A DNA stretch of 64,000 bases from Neoarius graeffei (GCF_027579695.1 NC_083571.1:40234443-40298442), one strand, 5' to 3'. Counted from the first letter of the stretch, positions 22,064 through 33,726 are shown. Notes: generated from the letters alone by a model not told the origin. Numbers and translations are program-made.

Positions 22064-22090
22064 CGAGGTTGGCATATCACCAGTAGTGGG
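22064..22090 (+). other. Putative ERV primer-binding site
   Basis: TGGTGACGAGGTTGGCAT follows the LTR end within a few bases and begins with TGG, the complement of the tRNA CCA end. The tRNA was not identified. Confidence 0.5.
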
Positions 22091-22513
22091 GATTTTTCCA
22101 GATCCAAGTTTGGGGAAATTATCGTCCAGCAAGTCTGACGAGCTCTCCAGTGACAGATTGATTCTTTAGATGACGGGGATCCCTCGCTGCTGCTGATATC
22201 CAGTGAACTCATGGTGAGAAAAAGCTTTTTCTTCTAATCTCGTAAATTATTGATAAAGGATTGTTTCGCAGTGAAGCTGGAGTAGACGCGTGTGCAGATG
22301 GGCAGACCCATTGATGTGCGTATTTTTGAGAGGGTGAATATGTACCAGGTTGAGAGAAAAACCCTTTCTTCTCTTTTTAAGTAAGGTTTTGGGTGGACTA
22401 GAAACCTACCTGTTATTGACTAATAGCAGAAAGCAATCATGATCACGACACGATTGGGGTAAACCTGAGAGTAAAACATGGTCTTTCCAGTTCTTCTGTG
22501 ACATATAAGTAAG

Positions 22514-23560
22514 ATGGGGCAAAAAGAAACAAAGCAGTCAGAAACTGAGATAACTCCTGAAACCTACCCCCCTTCTCCAAACATTAAATTTATGTTAACT
22601 AAGTTTGAACCGGACTCATGTAAACAAATTAGGATGTGGGTAGAACGATGTGGTTTCCCAGAGGGAGGCAGTTTGAGTGTGCAGCAGATACAGAATCTTG
22701 AAGAAAGGTTGAAGCAGGTGGAAGAGGATAATGAAAAAATGAAGAAGAAATATAGAATACAGGTTGACTGGGGTGCATTTAAAATGCAGCAAATGGAAGC
22801 TGCAGTAAGAGGTAAAAGGGCAAATTCACATACACATCAGGGTCAGGTAGAACGGCAGGGAACTAACCAGAATTCTAGTACTTTTGTTTCTGCAGCTTCA
22901 GCTCCGCTCCCCTATGTGCTTGGAGCCTCGCAGAGGAATGCTGTCATTTACCCAAAACTCAACCCGATGCAGGATTCGACCATAATCAACCCAGAGAGGA
23001 ATTAGAACAAGGTGAAAGCTCCACACAGGTAGCAACATCTACCCCAGTGCCATCATGCACAAGGTCCCACACAATAAAGAAGGAAACTGAAGGCTCCTCA
23101 GTGCATGCTGATAAAGATGGGGAGGTTTGCACAGTCATCCATATGCCAATGGTTGCTGTGGCAGGCCCAGAAGGCCCAATTATGGTCTTCCGTGCCTGGA
23201 GTCCAGAGGAGATTATGCAGATGGCTGCTGAGATAAAGGATCCCAGACAGCATGGTGGTCCTAAGTGTGCCAAGGAACTCACAGCTTCTGTAAGCTTCAG
23301 AAAGAGAAGATGCAGCAAAGACAGAGAAAAAAGGATGACACTCTTCACAAGGCCATGCTTACAATGGTCTTGGTGGTGCAAGTTATGCAAGCAAGTCAAC
23401 AGTGTGGAGCAGGACATGGAAGGGCACGTGAAAGAGGTCAACAGTGCCAAGATGGCTGCTTCATCTGTGGCTCACTTGATCACTGGCATGACCACTGTCT
23501 GTTGCATCAAAGCGGTGAGGGTCCCAAGAGTACCAAGATGGTGGACTGACAGCCAATCCT
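22514..23560 (+). pseudogene. ERV gag relic
   Basis: The first frame (22514-23005) starts Met-Gly, a possible myristoylation signal. It contains a proline-rich stretch and a Glu/Lys-rich helix (about residues 60-80), and stops early. Coding continues in other frames. 23047-23300 has capsid-like sequence around SPEEIMQMAAEIKDP. 23265-23549 ends with a nucleocapsid knuckle of spacing C-X2-C-X4-H-X4-C followed by a basic tail. At least two frame breaks and one stop separate the parts. Confidence 0.75.
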
Positions 23561-23674
23561 AGTTGCTCAAGCTTCTTGCAATGAAGAATCTGCTTTGCAC
23601 TCACTGCTTGCTACAGCCTGCACAGAGAATAGGGAAGTAAACACGTAAGTACATACGCAATATACATTGATTAA

Positions 23675-24200
23675 CCCCTTGGCTGCCACCCATAATTAAT
23701 TGCAATGTGCCGGGCATACATATAGGACAAAAATAGGTCAAAATTGGGATAGTTTGATAATCTTTCTCTAACTTGTTCAGAACTTTATATTTTTAATATT
23801 TGTATAGAAAAATCACAGAAAACACTGTTGTAGAGTAAAAATAACTTTAGTAATCAAAAACATAAAAAAAACCCCAAGACAACAGGTCTTGTCAATGAGA
23901 ACCTGTCCATAAACATGAATTACTAGCATTTGAGAACACAACGTACACCAAGTAACTGGGTACGATTTTTATGATGGTCTTTGGTATGACCTAACCATGA
24001 ATAGAACTCATGAGCTCCCAATTGAGAGGTAGTCATGCTAACCACTAGGCCAACTCATCACAATGTGTCACTGTAAAGTAAAAGTACTGTGCCATGTAAG
24101 GTACATAAAAGGAAGTGTTTATGATGAGTAGAGTACATCATAAGGCACAGTGGTAAAAGATTTCATGATGTACGTGACTCGTCCAAGGGCATTGAAGGGG
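23675..24200. mobile_element. piggyBac-like MITE in the ERV
   Basis: CCCCTTGGCTGCC at the left and GGCATTGAAGGGG at the right are inverted, with TTAA on each side (23671-23674, 24201-24204). It is 526 bp with no transposase. TTAA targets and CCC... ends are the piggyBac signature. A tRNA-like stretch lies inside on the - strand (about 24050-23990, GGCCTAGTGGTTAGCATGAC). Confidence 0.8.
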
Positions 24201-24204
24201 TTAA

Positions 24205-24410
24205 CGAAACTTGAAAATGTGAATATTTTGTCTAACTGTCTCTAATAAGCTTTTAGATTTCTTAGTAGATTCAGGAGCAGAACATTCTGTCATTGGATCC
24301 TCAGAGTTTTCAACACAGCCAAAGATCAGCAACCAATCCCAGATCACTATGGGCGCCTCTGGATTGCAGGTCCTCAAGAAATTTACTGAGCCACTCCTCT
24401 GTAGACTGGT
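24205..24410 (+). pseudogene. ERV protease relic
   Basis: Reads in frame through a DSGA catalytic motif (about 24269-24280) and a Leu/Val-rich strand before it, as in retroviral aspartic proteases. It is then interrupted by the Gmr1-like fragment. Confidence 0.7.
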
Positions 24411-24790
24411 GGCAGATGGTGGTGGCAGATTACCTCTCCTGCCAGGGGGGGAGTCAGCTGCAGGCCGGATGGCTCCCTGGCCTGAGTCGAGCGGTGGCGG
24501 TATGTGGCTGTGGGGGCGTGGTCGAGCGTTGGCTGTGAACAGCAAGGAGGCAAGTTGAACCAGCAAGGAACATGTGATGAGGTGCACCTGTGTCAAATTA
24601 CTGGCTGTCTATTAACCTGTGTCTCTGTGTGTCTTTCAGACAGTCAGGAACAAGAGAGAGAGCTGTAACACCCCATCACGTGTGTATTTGTTTTGTGTAT
24701 GGTCACTGAAAAGTGTGCAAAAATAAAAGAGCTCACCTGTTCTGAAGCCTGCTTCCCATCCCTCTGTTTCCCAAAGTCTGAGAACAGTTA
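24410..24790 (+). mobile_element. Gmr1-like fragment (RNase H end, 3' UTR, LTR) in the ERV
   Basis: QMVVADYLSCQGG and QLQAGWLPGLSRAV are encoded at about 24415-24500 and are homologous to the 3' end of the element at 9056-9280 on the other strand. A non-coding 3' part follows, with an AATAAA signal (about 24722) and an end near GTTACA. The fragment is 5'-truncated. Confidence 0.7.
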
Positions 24791-26100
24791 CACCCTATAC
24801 TATTCTTTCACAAATACCACCAGATAGTCCAAACAGAGGTGAAATTTCTTGGACACACCGTGTCAAGCCTGGCTAAGTCTCTGGAATCAGAAAGAATTCC
24901 AGCCATACAAAATATACCAAAACTCCTAACCAAGAAGCAAATTATGTCATTTTTGGGTATGTGCTCATATTGTCGGGCATTTATTCTTAATTATGCCATT
25001 CTTGAATCTCCCCTCAGTTCACTGATCTATGGCAAGGGCCTACAACCTTATGATAAAGTGACATGGACTCCTGAGGCAGAAGAGGCCTTTGTTGAGCTTA
25101 AGTTCGCTCTCCAGAACACTCCCACACTGGGGATCCCAGACCCTGCTTGTCCTTTCATCTAGACAGTAGAAATCAGGATGTATGACATCAGTATTACTAC
25201 AACAGCATGGAGGTAAGTTACGACTAGTTGCATATTATTCTGCTAAACTTGTCCCTGTCGCAGCGGGACTACCGCTGTGTCTCAGAGCCATTGCTGCAGC
25301 TAAAAAAAAGTCATGGTAGTGTCACAAGACATAGTGGGCTATTCAGAGCTAAGCTTATTGATTCCATGTGCTGTTTCTGCTCTTCTCCTGGAACAAAAAA
25401 CATCTCATCTGTCAGCCACTCACTGACTCAGATACAATGCTGTGTTACTTAAAATGTCGAACATCACAGGGAAATACTGTTCTATTTTAAACCCTGTGAT
25501 GCTTTTACCCACTGAGGACAATGGTGAGCCTCACTGTTGTGTGTTCACCATTTCCCAGATTTGTTCACCTTGCTCTGATCTCCACGAGGTTGCTTTGGAA
25601 AACCCAGACTTGGTGCTTTTTGTGGATGGCTCCACTTCCAAAAAAAAAAAAAACCAAGCAAAGAAAGCCCCAGACTCAGGTAAGAACCTTGTTGCTTTTG
25701 CAGTGGTCTCTGCTCATGAAACCCTTGTTTCAGGGTCACTTCCAAGTCACATTTTGGCACAGGCTGCTGAACTAGTGGCATTCACAGAGGCCTGTAAATT
25801 TGCAGAAGGTAAGACAGTGACTATATTCACAGACTGTAGGTATGCTTTTGGAGTAGCATGCAATTTTAGTACACTGTGGAAACATCGTGGATTTCTAACA
25901 TCTACAGGTAAACCTATAGCACATCACACACTCATCAAAGAACTGTTAGGTGCCATTTTAATCCCTAAGCAGGTTGCCATTTGTAAATGTGATGCCATAT
26001 TAACTCGACTGATCCTGTCTCCGCAGGTAATGCTGCTGCCGATGCAACTGCTAAAGCAACTGCTTCCAAGAGTTCCCCATTTGCGCTTGCGTTAACCCTA
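24791..26100 (+). pseudogene. ERV RT end and RNase H relic
   Basis: 24839-25162 encodes the RT thumb/connection (KFLGHTVS; FLGMCSYCRAFI). The palm with its YxDD motif is absent. After several stops, 25442-26095 encodes RNase H with three catalytic positions visible: Asp in LVLFVDGS, Glu in AAELVAF and Asp in FTDCRYAFG. A poly(A) run within the gene (25640) suggests slippage. Not functional. Confidence 0.8.
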
Positions 26101-26394
26101 ATTGTGTCTCAGAATCCTCTTTCCAGGTTTGCTATGCTGGAGCAGGTTCAGTTACCAGCTACATCACCAGAGATAGCACACTGAGAAAAAGCCAGTTGTG
26201 TCAAACATAATGGGGTGTGGTATGGTCCTCATACCAGGCCAGGTCATGTGGGAATGCCCTGCCTCCCTAGTTGTTATTTCCCCATGTTTGCTAAGTTGAT
26301 ACATGGGTGGGACCATGTATCCAAAGGAGGATGATGAGCTATATGGCTAAGTAATTGTTCACAAAGGGGTTTTCAATTTTCTCCCAAAAATGTT

Positions 26395-26640
26395 GTGAAA
26401 AAAACAAGACACCACTGTGCCTATCACCCAGCAAATGCCAGTGCAGTAGAAAGAGAGAATGGCACAGTGAAGAACAAATTGGCCAAATGCTGTGAAGATA
26501 CGGGCCTGAATTGGGTAAATGCCCTCCCTATTGTGCTGTTTCACATGAGAACATCCACAAGAATGAAAAACAATGTCAGCCCCTTTGAAATTCTTTTTGG
26601 CAGGCCACCCAACACTGGTGTGAACAGGGCCTAAACCACA
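26395..26640 (+). pseudogene. ERV integrase relic, C-terminal part of the core
   Basis: Begins within the catalytic core: HHCAYHPANASAVERENG carries the Glu of the D,D-35-E triad, followed by NALPIVLFHMRTS and SPFEILFGRPP. The zinc domain and both catalytic Asp are missing. A C-terminal domain relic may follow to about 26850. Confidence 0.8.
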
Positions 26641-27403
26641 AGGCCTAACTGTGTTGTGTGAAGCTCAAATGTTGTGTTATTGTATGGATCTCTTCTCTGC
26701 TTCCGCAATCACAAGCAGGTGAAGGATGCACTTCCAGTCCCACCGTCCAGACCGCTATATGATTAGAAGCCTAGCAATTGGTGATTACACTGCTAGGAGG
26801 AACAGAGGAGGATGAAGAGGAACCATCGGAGAAGAAAGAGAAAGAGAGCAGTGAGTAAGTGAAGCTAGTGGGTTGTCACAGAGTTTCAGTGAGGTGGGAA
26901 GAGTGCGAAAGGGCATGCTTGCACTCGGAGCACCAAAATACATCAAGAATAGTGAAGTGTCACCCCCTAACAGCACCTATCAGTATTTCTCCATCTGAGG
27001 ATACTTGAGAGATATGGTGATGAAGATGATGCATGCTGTCATGGAAAGTTACCAGATGGTGAAGATGGACTGGCCTCCAAGACCATATGAGAATTATAAC
27101 CCCCCTTTCTTGAATGTGGATGATTATGAACTATAGATATTTTTGTTTATGCTTATTGCTGGCTGAAGAAATAACACAGTAGTTATGTTTGATTTGTATA
27201 ATGTGAATCTGCATATTTTCCTATTTGTTCATTTGCGTAGAGATGCCAATGTCTCACAAAACCAGCAGTATAATCGTTTCCATTTACATGTTAATGAAGT
27301 GCGTGTTGAAAACCTGAGTAGGAGGGACAGGAAACATAAAAGATGTATTAGGGAAAGTCTCCTGCTTTATTACAGTTATCAAAAAAATTGAGAAAAGGGG
27401 GAA
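26641..27403. other. ERV 3' region, env not recognised
   Basis: A purine-rich, Arg/Lys/Glu-coding stretch near 26790-26860 and short frames only. It ends in a polypurine tract (AGAAAAGGGGGAA) at about 27391, which primes plus-strand synthesis in retroviruses. Confidence 0.6.
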
Positions 27404-27814
27404 TGTGTAGAGGTAAATATATTTTTTTAGAGAATTTATAATTTTTAGAGAGTAGTAATTTTTGGTAAGTTTCAGAGACACTGTGTCTCATGTTTGTATA
27501 AGATGAAGAATGTTGTTTTTGTGTCACACTGTTCTATTTTGCAAGGTTATTGTAAGTTTTCATACATAGCAGAGATAAAGATCGCCCAGAAGATGCCCCT
27601 GGCCAAGAAAGGAGATAACAGGGTAACATCTGATATGTCAGTCATGTTAACCTGTGTAAAACAGAGTGTATAAATAAAGAGGGTGGTCTCTGGGTGAAAC
27701 GCTTTGTGATTTTCATTGTGGAGAAGCCTGTTCTCACGAGAGTATAATAAACTCATATTCCTGCCTCCTTTTTCCTAACAGCCTCAAGGTGTTGATTTAT
27801 TACGTTTTTCCACC
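27404..27814 (+). mobile_element. ERV 3' LTR
   Basis: Starts TGTGTAGAGG after the polypurine tract and ends near TTTTTCCACC. TATAAATAAAG at about 27669 could serve as TATA box and/or polyadenylation signal; a second AATAAA is at 27748. Its start and end match the two LTR fragments upstream. Confidence 0.85.
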
Positions 27815-27822
27815 TATATATA

Positions 27823-29362
27823 CAGTGGGGCAAAAAAGTATTTAGTCAGTCACCAATTGTGCAAGTTCTCCCACTTAAAAAGATGAGAGAGGCCTGTAAT
27901 TTTCATCATAGGTTTTACCTCAACTATGAGAAACAAAATGAGAAAAAAAAATCCAGAAAATCACATTGTCTGATTTTTAAAGAATTTATTTGCAAATTAT
28001 GGTGGAAAACAAGTATTTGATCAGGAACAAAAGTGCATCTCAATACTTTGTTATATACCCTTTGTTGGCAGTGACAGAGGTCAAACGTTTTCTGTAAGTC
28101 TTCACAAGGTTTTCACACACTGTTGCTGGTATTCTGGCCCATTCCTCCATGCAGATCTCCTCTAGAGCAGTGATGTTTTGGGGCTGTCGCTGGGCAACAT
28201 GGACTTTCAACTCCCTCCAAAGATTTTCTATGGGGTTGAGATCTGGAGACTGGCTAGGCCACTCCAGGACCTTGAAATGCTTCTTACGAAGCCACTCCTT
28301 CGTTGCCCGGGCGGTGTGTTTGGGATCAATGTCATGCTGAAAGACCCAGCCACGTTTCATCTTCAATGCCCTTGCTGATGGAAGGAGGTTTTCACTCAAA
28401 ATCTCACGATACACGGCCCCATTCATTCTGTCCTTTACACGGATCAGTCATCCTGGTCCCTTTGCAGAAAAACAGCCCCAAAGCATGATGTTCTATTCTG
28501 TTTTCAAAAGTTTATTTAAAAAGTTCTATTTTGGTTTCATCTGACCATATGACATTCTCCCAATCCTCTTCTGGATCATCCAAATGCTCTCTACCAAACT
28601 TCAGACGGGCCTGGACATATACTGGCTTAAGCAGGGGGACACGTCTGGCACTGCAGGATTTGAGTCCCTGGCGGCGTAGTGTGTTACTGATGGTAGCCTT
28701 TGTTACTTTGGTCCCAGCTCTCTGCAGGTCATTCACTAGATCCTCCCGTGTGGTTCTGGGATTTTTGCTCACTGTTCTTGTGATCATTTTGACCCCACGG
28801 GGTGAGATCTTGCATGGAGCCCCAGATTGAGGGAGATTATCAGTGGTCTTGTATGTCTTCCATTTTCTAATAATTGCTCCCACAGTTGATTTCTTCACAC
28901 CAAGCTGCTTACCTATTGCAGATTCAGTCTTCCCAGCCTGGTGCAGGTCTACAATTGTGTTTCTGGTGTCCTTTGACAGCTCTTTGGTCTTGGCCATAGT
29001 GGAGTTTGGAGTGTGACTGTTTGAGGTTGTGGACAGGTGTCTTTTATACTGATAACGAGTTCAAACAGGTGCCATTAATACAGGTAATGAGTGGAGGACA
29101 GAGGAGCCTGTTAAAGAAGAAGTTACAGGTCTGTGAGAGCCAGTATTCTTGCTTGTTTGTAGGTGACCAAATACTTATTTTACCGAGGAATTTACCAATT
29201 AATTCATTAAAAATCCTACAATGTGATTTCCTGGATTCTTTCCCCCCCATTCTGTCTCACATAGTTGAAGTGTACCTATGATGAAAATTACAGGCCTCTC
29301 ATCTTTTTAAGTGGGAGAACTTGCACAATTGGTGGCGGACTAAATACTTTTTTGCCCCACTG
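27823..29362 (-). mobile_element. Tc1-like transposon copy B
   Basis: Left end CAGTGGGGCAAAAAAGTATT and the inverted right end AATACTTTTTTGCCCCACTG, with TA on both sides. Sub-terminal repeats (CAATTGTGCAAGTTCTCCCA and complement) are about 30 bp in. 1540 bp, with a broken - strand transposase. Confidence 0.96.
28040..28997 (-). pseudogene. Tc1-like transposase, broken (copy B)
   Basis: The first frame (28997-28512) starts [13 protein letters not shown], has two helix-turn-helix halves ([32 protein letters not shown]) and the first catalytic Asp ([10 protein letters not shown]), then stops. The second frame (28426-28040) has the second catalytic Asp in [12 protein letters not shown] and the Glu in NPIENLW, with 34 residues expected between them in this family. 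About 80 bp with a frame break lie between. The catalytic residues survive, but the frame does not. Confidence 0.93.
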
Positions 29363-29588
29363 TATATACAACCCTGATTCCAAAAAAGTTGGGACAAAGT
29401 ACAAATTGTAAATAAAAACGGAATGCAATAATGTGGAAGTTTCAAAATTCCATATTTTATTCAGAATAGAACACAGATGACATATCAAATGTTTAAACTG
29501 AGAAAATGTATCATTTGAAGAGAAAAATTAGGTGATTTTAAATTTCATGACAACAACACATCTCAAAAAAGTTGGGACAAGGCCATGT

Positions 29589-30999
29589 TTACCACTGTGA
29601 GACATCCCCTTTTCTCTTTACAACAGCCTGTAAACATCTGGGGACTGAGGAGACAAGTTGCTCAAGTTTAGGGATAGGAATGTTAACCCATTCTTGTCTA
29701 ATGTAGGATTCTAGTTGCTCAACTGTCTTAGGTCTTTTTTGTCGGATCTTCTGTTTTATGATGCGCCAAATGTTTTCTTTGGGTGAAAGATCTGGACTGC
29801 AGGCTGGCCAGTTCAGTACCCGGACCCTTCTTCTACGCAGCCATGATGCTGTAATTGATGCAGTATGTGGTTTGGCATTGTCATGTTGGAAAATGCAAGG
29901 TCTTCCCTGAAAGAGACGTCATCTGGATGGGAGCATATGTTGCTCTAGAACCTGGATATACCTTTCAGCATTGATGGTGTCTTTCCAGATGTGTAAGCTG
30001 CCCATGCCACATGCACTAATGCAACCCCATACCATCAGAGATGCAGGCTTCTGAACTGAGCGCTGATAACAACTTGGGTCGTCCTTCTCCCCTTTAGTCC
30101 GAATGACACGGCGTCCCTCATCTCATCTCATTATCTCTAGCCGCTTTATCCTTCTACAGGGTCGCAGGCAAGCTGGAGCCTATCCCAGCTGACTACGGGC
30201 GAAAGGCGGGGTACACCCTGGACAAGTCGCCAGATCATCACAGGGCTGACACATAGACACAGACAACCATTCACACTCACATTCACACCTACGGTCAATT
30301 TAGAGTCACCAGTCAACCTAACCTGCATGTCTTTGGACTGTGGGGGAAACCGGAGCACCCGGAGGAAATCCACGCGGACACGGGGAGAACATGCAAACTC
30401 CACACAGAAAGGCCCTCGCCGGCCCCGGGGCTCGAACCCAGGACCTTCTTGCTGTGAGGCGACAGCGCTAACCACTACACCACCGTGCCGCCCCCACGGC
30501 GTCCCTGATTTCCAAAAAGAATTTCAAATTTTGATTCGTCTGACCACAGAACAGTTTTCCACTTTGCCACAGTCCATTTTAAATGAGCCTTGGCCCAGAG
30601 AAGACATCTGCACTTCTGGATTATGTTTAGATATGGCTTCTTCTTTGAACTATAGAGTTTTAGCTGGCAATGGCGGATGGCACGGTGAATTGTGTTCACA
30701 GATAATGTTCTCTGGAAATATTCCTGAGCCCATTTTGTGATTTCCAATACAGAAGCATGCCTGTATGTGATGCAGTGCCATCTAAGGGCCCGAAGATCAC
30801 GGGCACCCAGTATGGTTTTCCGGCCTTGACCCTTACGCACAGAGATTCTTCCAGATTCTCTGAATCTTTTGATGATATTATGCACTGTAGATGATGATAT
30901 GTTCAAACTCTTTGCAATTTTACACTGTCGAACTCCTTTCTGATATTGCTCCACTATTTGTCGGCACAGAATTAGGGGGATTGGTGATCCTCTTCCCAT
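29589..30999 (-). pseudogene. Tc1-like transposase split by a SINE (copy C)
   Basis: Starts [16 protein letters not shown] and reads through helix-turn-helix halves ([16 protein letters not shown]) and the first catalytic Asp ([10 protein letters not shown]) to residue about 165, where the SINE (30119-30494) breaks it. After the SINE, coding resumes to [10 protein letters not shown] (second Asp). NKENIW-type reading (SPKENIW) keeps the Glu. An in-frame TGA (near 29921) precedes it. The product is inactive. Confidence 0.92.
30119..30494 (-). repeat. SINE inside Tc1 copy C transposase
   Basis: CACGGCGTCCCT lies on both sides (30107-30118 and 30495-30506), a 12-bp target duplication. The empty site is visible in the related copies D and E. 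Confidence 0.96.
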
Positions 31000-31370
31000 C
31001 TTTACTTCTGAGAGCCGCTGCCACTCCAAAATGCTTTTTTTATACCCAGTCATTTTAATGACCTATTGCCAATTGACCTAATGAGTTGCAATTTGGTCCT
31101 CCAGCTGTTCCTTTTTTTGTACCTTTAAGTTTTTCAGCCTCTTATTGCCCCTGTCCCAACTTTTTTGAGATGTGTTGCTGTTGTGAAATTTCAAATGAGT
31201 CAATATTTGGCATGAAATTTCAAAATGTCTCACTTTTGACATTTGATATGTTGTCTATGTTCTATTGTGAATACAATATCAGTTTTTGAGGTTTGTAAAT
31301 TATTGCATTCCGTTTTTATTTACAATTTGTACTTTGTCCCAACTTTTTTGGAATCGGGGTTGTATATATA

Positions 31371-31474
31371 GCCCTGTGATGACCTGGCGACTTGTCCAGG
31401 GTGTACCCCACCTTTCGCCCATAGTCAGCTGGGATAGGCTCCAGCTTGCTTGTGACCCTGTGGAAGGATAAAGC
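31371..31474 (+). repeat. SINE 3' fragment
   Basis: Begins abruptly at GCCCTGTGATGACCTGGCG after a TATATATA spacer and ends at GGATAAAGCG. It has no head, so it is 5'-truncated. Confidence 0.85.
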
Positions 31475-31528
31475 GTATTTTTCATATGAGCTACGTCCGG
31501 GACATGGAGAACCAAAACTGTGACATAA

Positions 31529-31637
31529 TTAAATAATATTGGCTGGCATTGAGTGATATATCAGATATATTTTAGTGAGCTCGCATGATATTGAACGAGT
31601 GGAAGATATCTGATATACCACAAAAAAAGCCAGCCAA

Positions 31638-31640
<3 letters not shown>
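31529..31640. mobile_element. Palindromic MITE (copy 1)
   Basis: AATATTGGCTGGC at the left and GCCAGCCAATATT at the right are exact inverted repeats. The interior repeats GATATATCAGATAT and GATATCTGATATA in inverted order around GATATTGAACGAG. A longer hairpin version is at 35944-36077. Confidence 0.75.
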
Positions 31641-31689
<49 letters not shown>

Positions 31690-31690
31690 T
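31639..31690. repeat. (TTA)n microsatellite
   Basis: About 17 uninterrupted TTA units directly abutting the palindromic element. Confidence 0.95.
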
Positions 31691-31780
31691 TACTTTATAC
31701 AGTATGTACTGAACATTGAATATATGAAATTAAACCTTTTTATAAAATTATGAAAAAAGGAATGTCACAATATTCCAATT

Positions 31781-31795
31781 GTGTGTGTGTGTCTT

Positions 31796-31854
<59 letters not shown>
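31781..31854. repeat. (GT)n-(GA)n microsatellite
   Basis: GT units interrupted once by CTTT, then about 18 GA units. Confidence 0.95.
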
Positions 31855-31858
<4 letters not shown>

Positions 31859-31942
31859 TAAATAGAAACCACCAAAATACCTGTCCCAACTTAGGTTCTC
31901 TTTTTTTGATTTGTTTTTTTTTCATTAAATATGTTGTTGGTA

Positions 31943-32303
31943 GGTGGCACGGTGGTGTAGTGGTTAGCACTGTCGCCTCATAGCAAGAAGATCCTGGGTT
32001 TGAGCCCAGGGGCTGGCAAGGGCCTTTCTGTGTGGAGTTTGCATGTTCTTCCCGTGTCTGTGTGGGTTTCCTCCAGGTGCTCTGGTTTCCCCATCTTCCA
32101 AAGACATCCAAGTTAGGTTAATTGGTGGCTCTAAATTGATCATAGATGTGAATGGTTGTTTGCCGCTGTGTGTCAGCCCTGTGATGATCTGGTGACTTGT
32201 TCAGGGTGTACCCTGCCTCTCGCCCATAGTCAGCAGGGATAGGCTCCAGCTTGCCTGCGACCCTGTAGAACAGGATAAGCGGCTACAGATAATGGATGGA
32301 TTT
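31943..32303 (+). repeat. SINE, older subfamily, with target duplication
   Basis: Diverged head (GGTGGCACGGTGG) and a tail of GGAT repeats instead of GATGA. TGTTGGTA flanks it at 31935-31942 and 32304-32311. Confidence 0.93.
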
Positions 32304-32382
32304 TGTTGGTAAATTTGGCTTTCTGTATTAAAGTAATTGGAGTAAGTATTTGGAATAATAAAGTAATTGGAGTAAGTGGGCC

Positions 32383-33726
32383 CTGCTCAACATCAATGGC
32401 AGGAAGGCGACTGGTCCGGACAGGGTCCCAGGATGTGTTCTAAAAGCATGTGCACACCAGCTGGCGGCTGTTTTCACTGACATATTCAACAAGTCACTGA
32501 ATGAGACCATAGTCCCCTCCTGCTTTAAAGCTGCAACAATCATCCCCGTCCCAAAGCGCTCAGCAGTCACATGATTGAATGATTATCGGCCTGTTGCACT
32601 AACACCGATAACCATGAAATGCTTTGAAAGACTGGTGATGAACTACATTAAAGCCTCCGTCCCTGCTGACCTGGACCAGTACCAGTTTGCCTACAAAACC
32701 AACAGGTGCACTGAGGACACCATCTCCCTCATGCTCCACACTGTACTGACTCACCTGGAGAACCCTGACACCTATGTGAGGATACTATTCGTTGACTTCA
32801 GCTCGGTCTTCAACGCTGTCAATCTGAGCAAGCTGGTCAACAATCTGCTGTCTCTGGGCCTGGACCACCACCTCTGTAGCTGGATTAAGGACTTTCTCTC
32901 CAACAGACCACAGCATGTGAGACTTGGAGACCTCATCTCATCCAACACCATCTGGCAACCCCCAAGGCTGTGTTCTTAGTCCACTCCTTTACTCACTCTT
33001 CATGCAGGACTGTTTTCCCATTCATAACTCAAACCAAATATACAAGTTTGCAGATAAAACAGCTGTGGTGGGGTTGATAACCAACAATGATGAGGCAGCC
33101 TACAGAGAGGAAGTTCAGGCCCTCACATCTTGGTGTCAGAACAATGACTTGCTCCTCAACACCAACAAAACAAAGGAGCTTGTCATTGACTTCAGAAAAT
33201 GACAGATAAACCAAATGCCAGTCTGGTGATCTCTGGAGAGGAGGTGGAACAGGTGGGGGGTTTCAAGTACCTCGGTGTTCACTTCTCAGAGGACGTGACA
33301 TGGGGAGTGAACACCAGAGAGGTGTTGAAGAAGGCCCAGCAGAGACTCTTCTTCCTGCAATCCCTGAGGAAAACTGGGCTCTCACAAAAGCTCCTCACCA
33401 ACTTCTACCAGTGCACCATACAAAGTGTTCTGAGCTATGGATGCATAGTGTGGTTCTCCAGCTGCACCTCAGAGGAGAGGAAAGATCTGCAGCGGATCAT
33501 CAGGACTGCATCTAAAATTATTGGTACCTCTCTCCAATCCCTGGAACAGATCTACTCTGCCAGGCTGAGAAACAGAGCCACAAAGATGAGGACTGACTGC
33601 ACTCACCCCGGACAATGTCTTTTTGACACCCTTCCCTCTGGCAGGCTTAGGGTCATAAAGTCACAAACAGCAAGACACAAAAATAGCTTCTTCCTCAGGG
33701 CTGTAAAAGCTCTGCTGGAGGCCTGA
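32383..33726 (+). pseudogene. LINE reverse transcriptase relic
   Basis: In order: [12 protein letters not shown]; a stop near 32571; NDYRPVALTPITMKCFERL; RILFVDFSSVFN with the first catalytic Asp; QGCVLSPLLYSL; then FADKTAVV where FADD is expected, so the second Asp of the catalytic pair is Lys. After another break at about 33200 the C-terminal part reads FKYLGVHFS and ends HKNSFFLRAVKALLEA. Frame breaks at about 32960 and 33200. Not active. Confidence 0.85.

Larger units (their letters stand above)
21938..27814 (+). mobile_element. Endogenous retrovirus, heavily deleted
   Basis: Order on the + strand: deleted 5' LTR, primer-binding site, gag with a CCHC knuckle, protease, part of RT, RNase H, end of integrase, polypurine tract and 3' LTR. 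Only about 700 bp separate integrase from the 3' LTR, so env is largely or wholly gone. Two foreign elements sit inside (23675-24200 and about 24410-24790). Gag start Met-Gly and the DSGA protease suggest a gamma/epsilon-like group. Nothing here can produce virus. Confidence 0.85.
29369..31362 (-). mobile_element. Tc1-like transposon copy C, with SINE insert
   Basis: Ends CAACCCTGATTCCAAAAAAG and the inverted CTTTTTTGGAATCGGGGTTG are flanked by TA. Same family as copies D and E. Without the 376-bp SINE and its 12-bp duplication it is about 1606 bp. Confidence 0.96.
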
